Below the pieces are notes generated by a model. That model did not search any database, had not been told where the DNA came from, and saw nothing but the letters and a program-made list of their open reading frames with translations. The position numbers and the translations under genes are program-made. A stretch of 13,266 nt of DNA from Streptomyces roseochromogenus subsp. oscitans DS 12.976 (lineage in GTDB: Bacteria > Actinomycetota > Actinomycetes > Streptomycetales > Streptomycetaceae), in contig NZ_CM002285.1 in NCBI RefSeq assembly GCF_000497445.1, positions 3,587,052 through 3,600,317 on the forward strand, read 5' to 3'. Below, piece after piece: positions 1-6,816 of the stretch; positions within the stretch are counted from its first letter, which is position 1; each line of letters starts with the position of its first letter.

Positions 1-1
1 G

Positions 2-595
2 GCCGCGACGGCCGCCGTGGCGGCCCTCGGCTACGGCGTCAGCACCTGGGCGGGCGCCTCCGGACCCGGGCACGGCGGCAGTACCGGGCAGCCGGCCCTC
101 GCCTCCTACGGTGCCTCGGAGCTCCGTACCGACAAGGGCGTGCCGGCCGTCTACCGCAAGCTCATCGTCGACTCCGCTCATGCCTGCCCCCATCCGGACG
201 TCACTCCCGCGCTGATCGCGGCGATGCTGAAGGCCGGGAGCGACTTCGACCCCGACCTCTCCGATCCCGGCCACCAGGAGTTCGGCATCGCCCGCTGGAC
301 GCCCCGCGTCCTGCGGTGGTGGATGCGGGACGACGGCATCCCCGCGTCGGCGACCCCCACACCTCCGCTGTCCCCCTCCGTGTCCATCCAGGCCATGGGC
401 CGCTACCTCTGCTTCATCGATCCGCATCTCAAGGTCGGCTCGGGTTCGGACAAACAGATGCTGATAGCGGCCGCCTACGAGACGTCGTACAGCAGGGTGA
501 ACGGCTTGGGCGGCGGCATTCCCCCGGAGTACCGCGACTACTGCACCCAAGTCGGCCACTGGCTCAAGGAGTACGCGCCCCCGGGCAAGAAGTGA
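2..595 (+). CDS. Partial lysozyme/SLT-like protein, 5' end outside window
   Basis: The frame is open to the left edge, so the first in-frame start (GTG at 17) is probably internal and the real N-terminus lies upstream. The visible part opens with a short Ala/Val-rich stretch that looks like the end of a membrane anchor or signal. A Gly/Ser-rich linker follows, then a helical domain (about residues 45-190 counted from nt 17) resembling transglycosylase SLT/lysozyme-like folds: ALIAAMLKAGSDFDP, then GIARWTPRVLRWW. Such enzymes cleave peptidoglycan glycan strands outside the membrane. In SLT domains the catalytic residue is the Glu of an 'ESxFDP'-type motif. Here that place is Gly (GGG, 236-238), so activity is doubtful. 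The protein ends with a basic PPGKK tail. A 114-nt gap separates it from the next gene on the same strand. The fold assignment is by motif resemblance only. Confidence 0.6.
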   Translation, partial: AATAAVAALGYGVSTWAGASGPGHGGSTGQPALASYGASELRTDKGVPAVYRKLIVDSAHACPHPDVTPALIAAMLKAGSDFDPDLSDPGHQEFGIARWTPRVLRWWMRDDGIPASATPTPPLSPSVSIQAMGRYLCFIDPHLKVGSGSDKQMLIAAAYETSYSRVNGLGGGIPPEYRDYCTQVGHWLKEYAPPGKK

Positions 596-709
596 CCCTC
601 AGACTTCCGAGGTACCGGCACGGGGATACGGCTGCGACGGTGGAACCACTCCGCCGGGGCCACCGTGCCACGGCGGAGCGACCGAACCACTCGTTCACAT
701 GGGGGAATC

Positions 710-1180
710 GTGAACATCGCCAAGCCCGCAGCGCTGCTCGTCGCGGCCACCGCCCTGCTCGCCGGCTCCACGGTGGCGGCCACCGCCGCCACACCGGACG
801 GCGTCCGGGTCACCGGCATCCAGGCCACGGCCGACCAGGTCCTCGCCGGCCACCCGAAGGCGCTCTCGGCCTCCGCCGACAAGGTCCAGTACGACGGCCT
901 GACCCTCACCAAGGCCCCGAAGGGGAAGGTCACCGCCAAGGACCTGGACTGCGCCTACGGGCACCTGTGCATGATCGTCAAGGGCACCAAGTTCGACTTC
1001 TACAAGTGCCAGACCTGGACCGTCAACAACTGGACCGGGGACGGCCCGTTCACCAACAACCAGACGCCGGGCACGGTCGCCAGCTTCTACAACCAGGACG
1101 GCAGCACCCGCTGGACGTCGACGGCGTACGAGGCCGGCACGGCGACGTGGGACCCGATCTACTCCCTGCGTCCCTGCTGA
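710..1180 (+). CDS. Small secreted Cys-rich protein, peptidase inhibitor I36-like
   Basis: This 156-residue protein starts at GTG 710, just after a GGGGGA ribosome site (701-706). An in-frame ATG at 665 would add 15 residues ahead of the signal peptide and has no good ribosome site. Residues 1-27 form a Sec signal peptide: MNIAK, a hydrophobic Ala/Leu core, then an AxA-type cleavage region near ATAA. The mature part has four cysteines (C81, C87, C100, C156), enough for two disulfides, and a block rich in Trp, Asn and Gly (NNWTGDGPFTNNQTPGT). The CxxxxLC start followed by GTxFxFYxC and a late aromatic segment recalls the I36 inhibitor family of actinomycetes, whose founder inhibits metalloproteases. 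No inhibitory site can be identified here, so the role is inferred. The gene converges on the DUF397-containing regulator with a 6-nt gap. Confidence 0.75.
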   Translation: MNIAKPAALLVAATALLAGSTVAATAATPDGVRVTGIQATADQVLAGHPKALSASADKVQYDGLTLTKAPKGKVTAKDLDCAYGHLCMIVKGTKFDFYKCQTWTVNNWTGDGPFTNNQTPGTVASFYNQDGSTRWTSTAYEAGTATWDPIYSLRPC

Positions 1181-1186
1181 CCTGAC

Positions 1187-2143
1187 CTAACAGACTCGAC
1201 GGCCTCCGGCTCCCTCGGGGGAGGGCCGGAGGCCGTCGATGAATGCTGTCCAGGTGAGAGCGGGGAAGAGGAGGACGGGGCCCTGCGGGTTCTTGGAGTC
1301 GCGGACGGGGACGAGGGCGGGGAGGGCGTCGGCGACTTCGACGCACTCGCCGCCATCCTCGTTGCTGTAGCTGCTCTTGCGCCAAGCGACAGAGTCCGGA
1401 TCAATCCCCTTGCTGCGCTGCATCTCTGTATGTCCTCGCTGCTTCTTCCCCTCTGTGTATACCAGCGGCGGGGCGTCGGCGAAGGTCATGATCTTGGCCA
1501 TGGCGTGAGCGAGCGGGGACCAGGGGGTCGTTTCCGGAACGACCTGAAGAACACTCTGGGTGGACCGAATCACGTCGAGGATATGCTCCACCTGCTCGGC
1601 CATCGCCGCTGGGGGAAGCGGGGTCCTCCGGATGACCGACTCGTTCAGGATCCCCCAGTAAGTGGGCCGGTCCTCGCGCTTCCACAACTCCGCACGCGCC
1701 AACCGTGCGCGGACACGCTGCTCGACCACCTCCGGTGGCGTCTCCGGGCCCCCGTACTGCATTCGGCCCCGGCAGTACGCCCCGGTCTGCAAAAGCCCCG
1801 GGATGGCATTGGGCACCCACTCCTCCAGCGTCAGCGCCTGTTTCTCCATGTCCGGGACGTCCGCGGAGTACCACGCATGCCCCACCCGCCGTGCCTTGAC
1901 GACGTCTTCACACCGCCGCTCGAAAAACCCGTCCGTCTCCAGCCGCCGATCCACATGCAGGGCCAGATCCATCGGCATCCCCCTCTCCCCGCGTTCGATC
2001 TGGCTGAGGAACGAGATACCCCGGAAACTGCCCTCGACCAACTGCTCCAAGGTCAGCCCGGCTTGCTCTCTCCTGTAGCGCAACTCCGCGCCGTAGAAGC
2101 AGGGAACGCTCACCGAAGCGTCGGGATCCTTCTTGGGAGGCAC
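1187..2143 (-). CDS. Scr1-type XRE regulator (HTH + truncated DUF5753) fused to DUF397
   Basis: One 318-residue frame starts at GTG 2143. Residues 18-75 are an XRE helix-turn-helix (GAELRYRREQAGLTLEQL ... SFLSQIERGERG). Residues about 95-232 match DUF5753 (IPGLLQTGAY, RLARAELW, MAKIMTFADAPPLVYTEG). Residues 241-318 are DUF397 (AWRKSSYSNEDGGECVEVAD ... VPVRDSKNPQGP). In streptomycetes these are normally two adjacent genes, a regulator of about 280 residues and a partner of about 65-80, studied as antitoxin/toxin-like pairs linked to development. Here DUF5753 stops just after YTEG, roughly 50 residues early. KKQRGHTE, which reads like a translated leader, joins it to the Met (ATG 1423) that would start a separate DUF397. 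A GAGG remains 10 nt upstream of that ATG, so free DUF397 might also be made. The last ~14 codons run through a terminator hairpin. An in-frame deletion is the simplest origin. Confidence 0.85.
   Translation of the reverse strand: MPPKKDPDASVSVPCFYGAELRYRREQAGLTLEQLVEGSFRGISFLSQIERGERGMPMDLALHVDRRLETDGFFERRCEDVVKARRVGHAWYSADVPDMEKQALTLEEWVPNAIPGLLQTGAYCRGRMQYGGPETPPEVVEQRVRARLARAELWKREDRPTYWGILNESVIRRTPLPPAAMAEQVEHILDVIRSTQSVLQVVPETTPWSPLAHAMAKIMTFADAPPLVYTEGKKQRGHTEMQRSKGIDPDSVAWRKSSYSNEDGGECVEVADALPALVPVRDSKNPQGPVLLFPALTWTAFIDGLRPSPEGAGGRRVC
1197..1238. terminator. Bidirectional hairpin terminator
   Basis: Perfect 14-bp arms CGACGGCCTCCGGC (1197-1210) and its complement (1225-1238) enclose an interior that can extend the stem by four more pairs (TCCC with GGGA). 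It sits between convergent genes and can serve both strands. It lies inside the last codons of the minus-strand regulator. No U-tract is obvious, as is usual in streptomycetes. Confidence 0.75.
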
Positions 2144-2246
2144 AACGCACCACCGCTACCAGTTACCGTGCGCAACCGAAACCTCTTCCACGCTACGGCA
2201 GCTGACGCCACTCTGTGAGCGATTCGTCACAGAAAGGCACACGGCC
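2144..2246. promoter_or_regulatory. Divergent control region with TGTGA-N8-TCACA dyad
   Basis: This 103-bp gap separates the XRE regulator from the divergent 61-residue gene and must hold both promoters. A dyad TGTGA ... TCACA with an 8-nt spacer lies at 2214-2231, directly ahead of the AGAAAGG ribosome site of the rightward gene. It is a candidate operator, possibly for the adjacent XRE protein. Neither promoter could be placed with confidence. Confidence 0.4.
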
Positions 2247-2432
2247 ATGGAAACCACCGTCGTACAACTCCGCGACGCCCTGAAGGCGAACGGCATCACG
2301 CTGCCCTCCCTCGGCGTGGACCTGGTGACCTTCGCGAGCGCGTACGCCAAACCGCTCATCCACCTCGGCAACTGCGACCAGGCGACTGCACAAGCCCTGA
2401 CCGAGGCGCTCAACGAGGCTGCCGGCCGGTGA
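2247..2432 (+). CDS. Conserved small hypothetical protein (61 aa), XRE/anti-sigma locus
   Basis: ATG 2247 is chosen because AGAAAGG lies about 10 nt upstream. An upstream in-frame start at 2133 would overlap the divergent regulator and has no ribosome site. The product is 61 residues: an N-terminal amphipathic stretch (VVQLRDALKANGI), the motif LPSLGVD, a PLIHLGNC segment and a C-terminal helix (ATAQALTEALNEAAG). From memory, similar proteins with an LPSL.VD motif and a PL..LG.C segment sit beside anti-sigma-type ATPases and Scr1/DUF397 regulators in many Streptomyces loci, so it probably belongs to that module. I know no biochemical function. Its stop overlaps the next start (GTGA, 2429-2432), suggesting translational coupling. 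It is probably cytoplasmic, with no signal peptide or membrane segment. Confidence 0.75.
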   Translation: METTVVQLRDALKANGITLPSLGVDLVTFASAYAKPLIHLGNCDQATAQALTEALNEAAGR

Positions 2433-2768
2433 AACCGCTGACGCTCGAACTGCTCACGCTTCCCAAGGCCGTACCGGAGGTCCGCCGAGCCGTACGCGAG
2501 CATCTGAACGACACCCCGTGCCCCGGACTCCAGCTGTGTGTAAGCGAGTTACTGGCCAACGTGATCAACCACGTCGGCGAGGGCACGCCGGTCACCGTAC
2601 GGCTGACCCGCCTGGAAGGTGACCGCACCCGCCTCGAAGTGACCGATCCTGACGCCCGCGCCTGGCTCGTACGACGACGCCCCGGCGTCCCCCGCCCCAC
2701 CTGCTCTGAGCCACGGCCCCGCCTCGCTGCATGGCGTGCGGACCTGGCTGCTCATGCCTTGGCGCTGA
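2429..2768 (+). pseudogene. Anti-sigma-type HATPase (RsbW/SpoIIAB-like), probable frameshift, TTA codon
   Basis: GTG 2429 overlaps the preceding stop. Residues 1-76 match the N-terminal half of HATPase_c_2 anti-sigma kinases: the N-box ELLANVINHV (residues 40-49), then EVTDPDAR where the G1 region lies. The C-terminal half, which should carry the GRGL box and ATP lid, is missing in this frame. The frame instead runs on to 2995, through a terminator and about 178 nt antisense to purH. Shifting frame near 2655-2665 gives SYDDAP ... SHGPASLHGVRTW and a stop at 2766-2768, on the hairpin's left arm. By my hand count that frame has higher GC3 (about 84% against 72%). I therefore favour a frameshifted gene, though a sequencing error or a truly divergent C-terminus is possible. 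Codon 41 is TTA (2549-2551), rare in Streptomyces and read by the developmentally controlled bldA tRNA. The family binds sigma or anti-anti-sigma factors, but no partner is visible nearby. Confidence 0.55.
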
Positions 2769-2799
2769 TGCCGGGCCACCCCGGCCCGGCATCAGCGCC
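2761..2799. terminator. 17-bp perfect hairpin between convergent genes
   Basis: Arms 2761-2777 (GGCGCTGATGCCGGGCC) and 2783-2799 are perfectly complementary around the 5-nt loop ACCCC. It lies 18 nt beyond the purH stop and at the end of the HATPase-like gene, so it can terminate both. It is the strongest short-loop hairpin I found in the window. Confidence 0.9.
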
Positions 2800-2817
2800 G
2801 GCCAATCACTCGTACCG

Positions 2818-4394
<1,577 letters not shown>

Positions 4395-4398
<4 letters not shown>

Positions 4399-5033
4399 AG
4401 GATTACTACCTTTCGTCCCTCAATGCGATGGCCGTTGCGGGCGATCCGCCCCACGACCTCGACGAGCAGCCTTCGCTCGACTTCCTTGATGCGCTCGTGC
4501 AGCGCGCTCTCGTCGTCCTCGTCCCGGACCTCGACCACGCCCTGAGCAATGATCGGGCCGGTGTCGACGCCGTCGTCGACGAAGTGGACGGTGCACCCGG
4601 TGACCTTGGCGCCGTACGCGAGCGCGTCGCGGACGCCGTGGGCCCCCGGAAAACTGGGGAGGAGGGCGGGATGGGTGTTCACGAACCGCCCGCCGAAGCG
4701 CGCGAGGAACTCCTTCCCCACGATCTTCATGAACCCGGCGGAGATCACGAGGTCGGGCTCGTACGCCGCTACGGCGTCGGCGAGGGCGGCGTCCCACTCC
4801 TCACGGCTGTCGTGGTCCTTGACCCTGCACACGAAGGTCGGCAGCCCGGCCCGCTCGGCGCGGGCCAGCCCCTCGATACCGGTGCGGTCGGCCCCCACGG
4901 CGACGATCCGTGCGCCGAACCGCTCGGCTCCGGTTCGCTCGATCTCGTCCAGGAGCGCCTGCAGATTGGTACCGGATCCGGAGACCAGCACGACGAGGCG
5001 CTTGACCGCGGGGCCAGCGGGGGTGGCGGCCAC
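4395..5033 (-). CDS. purN: Phosphoribosylglycinamide formyltransferase (GART)
   Basis: The enzyme transfers a formyl group from 10-formyl-THF to GAR, giving FGAR in purine synthesis. I chose GTG 5033 (212 residues) because GAAAGGG lies 7 nt upstream and the protein then begins [21 protein letters not shown], close to normal family length. An ATG at 5099 would add 22 basic residues with no good ribosome site. The phosphate-binding loop is [12 protein letters not shown] (17-28). The catalytic triad is present as N119 and H121 in [12 protein letters not shown] and D157 in GVDTGP. It is the first gene of the purN-purH pair and overlaps purH by 4 nt. Both use the same folate cofactor, consistent with coordinated flux to IMP. 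No purine riboswitch or obvious operator is visible upstream. Confidence 0.97.
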
Positions 5034-5129
5034 GATGGGGCCCTTTCTCGGGTGGCGACGGTTCCGGCCGGCGCTTCGTAGCTCGCTCTGTACATTCATA
5101 CGAATGCTTCGCGCCCTGTGATACGGGGA

Positions 5130-5157
5130 AGTCTACGAAGCGGTCGACCGTCAGCAA
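5130..5157 (-). promoter_or_regulatory. Candidate housekeeping promoter for purN-purH
   Basis: On the minus strand, TTGCTG (5157-5152), a 16-nt spacer and TAGACT (5135-5130) resemble the HrdB-type TTGACN/TANNNT pattern. It lies about 97 nt upstream of the chosen purN GTG. The -10 match is good and the -35 partial. It was found by eye only. Confidence 0.4.
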
Positions 5158-5177
5158 CGATACCGGCACACGGGAAG

Positions 5178-5196
5178 GCCCCCACGGGACGGGGGC
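5178..5196. other. Short GC hairpin upstream of the 5328 gene
   Basis: GCCCCC (5178-5183) and GGGGGC (5191-5196) pair around a 7-nt loop, with one wobble and one A-T pair extending the stem. It stands alone in the 294-nt gap between divergent purN and the membrane-protein gene. It could be a transcription barrier or 5'-leader structure; the role is unknown. No small gene is convincing in this gap. Confidence 0.3.
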
Positions 5197-5327
5197 TTGG
5201 CCGGAAGGTAGCGTTCGCAAGGAATCACGAAGGGGCAGCCTTGGGAACGCGGTGGTCGTACGGTGCGTTGTCGGGGTGGAAGCTCATATCGGACAGCCGT
5301 ATTCACCTAGGGGAAGACGCTCTTTTG

Positions 5328-6221
5328 ATGCCCGATCGCAGCCTGCGACTCCTCACGTTCCCTCCGCACCCGCTCCAGGGAGGCGAGCGTGGCACCGCCC
5401 TGCTGCGAGAACGCCCGACGTCTCCTCCGGAGGCCGGGCGGAGCGATGTGGGTCAGGGTGGCCAGGGCGGGCACGGCGGTCAGGCCGGCCGGGACGATGT
5501 CGGACGAAGCGGGGGTCAGCAAGGCGACGGTCGCGGGGGGAACGGACGCGCGGGTGACGGTCGCGGCGACGGACAAGGGGGCGGGCAGCAGGACGACAAT
5601 CCGTTCGCGCCGCCGCCCGAGGGTGCCCCGGACCGGCCCTGGCAGCCCCGGCACCCCGAAGGTTCCCAGGGCCACGGCCATGGTCACGGTCCCGGGAGTG
5701 GCTCCCCGTGGGGCGGCCAGTGGAGCGACCGCCAGCCCGGACGCTCCCCCGGCGGCTTCGGCGAGCGGCCCGGCGGTGGCCCCCAGGGTCCCGGCGGCCC
5801 GGCCGGCCCCGGCATGCGCTGGGACCCGACCGACCCCGCCCAGCGCCGCGCGCGCTACGCACTGCTGTCCGGCATGTGGGCCGTCTTCTTCGCGCTGTTC
5901 AGCTGGCCGTACGTGGCCCTGCTGCTGGGTGTGCTCGCTCTGTACTGGGGCACCAGCGCGCTGCGTGCCAAGCCGCGCGGCACGAGCCCGGACACCCCGC
6001 CGGCACCCGGCACCGCGCGCCCCCAGACGACAGCGGCCGTCGGCGGTCTCCTCACGGCCTCCCTGGCCCTGGTCCTGGTGGCCTCGACCTTCACGGTCCA
6101 GTTCGTCTACCGGGACTACTACACCTGCGTCAACGACGCCCTCACCCACGAGGCCAAACAGTCCTGCGACCGCCTGCTCCCGCAGCAGCTGCGGGGCGTC
6201 CTGGGGGTCGGCAACAACTGA
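5328..6221 (+). CDS. Gly/Gln/Pro-rich integral membrane protein of unknown function
   Basis: The C-terminal part is clearly coding. [16 protein letters not shown] leads into a hydrophobic block (about nt 5850-5960, one long or two short helices, [16 protein letters not shown]), then a Pro/Thr-rich loop and a second membrane stretch ([15 protein letters not shown]). The tail [17 protein letters not shown] has two cysteines that could form a disulfide. Before the membrane part lies a long disordered region rich in Gly, Gln, Asp and Arg, with an HGHGHGHG run and the motif [11 protein letters not shown] believe similar proteins sit beside purN in other streptomycetes, function unknown. The start is uncertain. 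ATG 5328 has only a distant AGGGGAAG, and codons 5328-5447 have low GC3 for this genome. GTG 5448, with GGAG 4 nt upstream, gives 257 residues and may be the true start. It converges with the DUF6350 gene across a repeat-filled gap. Confidence 0.75.
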   Translation: MPDRSLRLLTFPPHPLQGGERGTALLRERPTSPPEAGRSDVGQGGQGGHGGQAGRDDVGRSGGQQGDGRGGNGRAGDGRGDGQGGGQQDDNPFAPPPEGAPDRPWQPRHPEGSQGHGHGHGPGSGSPWGGQWSDRQPGRSPGGFGERPGGGPQGPGGPAGPGMRWDPTDPAQRRARYALLSGMWAVFFALFSWPYVALLLGVLALYWGTSALRAKPRGTSPDTPPAPGTARPQTTAAVGGLLTASLALVLVASTFTVQFVYRDYYTCVNDALTHEAKQSCDRLLPQQLRGVLGVGNN

Positions 6222-6242
6222 GGCCCCGGCCCACGTGACTCC

Positions 6243-6426
6243 GGACTCAGGTCCGCACAGGGTCTGGATTCGGGTCCGCGCAGACTCCGGACTCGGGCCC
6301 ACGCGGGCTCTGGACTCGGGCCCACGCGGGCTCCGGACTCGGGTCCGCACAGGGTCTGGACTCGGGTCCGCGCAGGCTCCGGACTCGGGTCCGCACAGGG
6401 GCTGGACTCGGGTCCGCGCCCGGCTC
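6243..6426. repeat. 8-copy tandem repeat, exact 23-bp period
   Basis: The core GGACTCGGGTCC and close variants begin at 6243, 6266, 6289, 6312, 6335, 6358, 6381 and 6404, always 23 bp apart. The rest of the unit tends to alternate between a GCACAGGG type (copies 1, 5, 7) and a GCGCAG type (2, 6), with copies 3 and 4 carrying CACGCGGG. Each full core can fold as GGAC-TCGG-GTCC. The array starts 21 nt after the stop codon of the membrane-protein gene. A 23-bp period is not a multiple of three, so the frames crossing it are not a repeat protein. Confidence 0.9.
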
Positions 6427-6455
6427 CAGCTCGGGCGGGTGAGCGTCTGTGGGGG

Positions 6456-6745
6456 CTGCGGGCAGTCGCGCCGCTGGGATGGCGCCCCCAGCAGAGGCCG
6501 GGATACCGCCGTAGCTGCGAACACCCGTGCCGCTGGGACGGCGCCCACCCCAGCAGCGACCATCACATCCGCGTAGCTCCGGGCAACCGCACCGCCGGGA
6601 CGGCGCCCACCCCGCAGAGACCGGGATACCGCCGTAGCTGCGAACACCCGTGCCGCTGGGACGGCGCCCACCCCAGCGGGGGGCCAGGATGCCGCCGTAG
6701 CCACGGGCAGTCGTGCTGCTGGGGCGGGCCCGGCCCGCAGAGAGC
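6456..6745. repeat. Tandem repeat of about 61 bp, 4 full and 1 partial copies
   Basis: Units start at 6456, 6515, 6577, 6638 and 6701 (59, 62, 61 and 63 bp, then a partial). Each holds CCGCTGGGA, a GGCGCCC core (degenerate in the last unit), CCCAGC and, at the unit end, a CCGCCGTAG-like tail. CCGCTGGG and CCCAGCGG pair perfectly in unit 4 and mostly in the others, so each unit encodes a hairpin. Units 2 and 4 are the most alike over their first half, suggesting duplication of a two-unit block. I recall similar elements between convergent genes in streptomycete genomes. No coding function is supported. With the 23-bp array this accounts for most of the 595-bp gap 6222-6816. Confidence 0.85.
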
Positions 6746-6796
6746 GGTGCCCCGCGAGCGCCGGTGAGCGAAACGGCCCGTTGGCCGGCGGCAGTA

Positions 6797-6812
6797 CCCC
6801 GAAGGTTCGGGG
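6797..6812 (-). terminator. Hairpin after the DUF6350 gene
   Basis: CCCCGA (6797-6802) and TCGGGG (6807-6812) pair around a 4-nt loop, 4 nt beyond the stop of the minus-strand DUF6350 gene. It is short but well placed; the repeat hairpins beyond it may add to termination. Confidence 0.5.
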
Positions 6813-6816
6813 AGGG

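Noticed and set aside
649..678. CTCCGCC ... GGCGGAG inverted repeat ahead of the secreted-protein gene
   Set aside because: A 7-bp GC-only stem with a 16-nt loop is expected by chance at this GC content. It was not called as an attenuator or terminator.
316..1185. 289-residue plus-strand frame spanning the first two genes
   Set aside because: It is out of frame with both the SLT-like protein and the secreted protein. It is Arg/His/Pro-rich with no start signal.
1430..2218. 262-residue plus-strand frame opposite the XRE-DUF397 fusion
   Set aside because: Antisense to a gene with clear HTH, DUF5753 and DUF397 motifs; no motif of its own.
6243..6745. CRISPR array
   Set aside because: Units are directly adjacent or nearly so, diverge along their length, have no unique spacers of constant size, and no cas gene is present.
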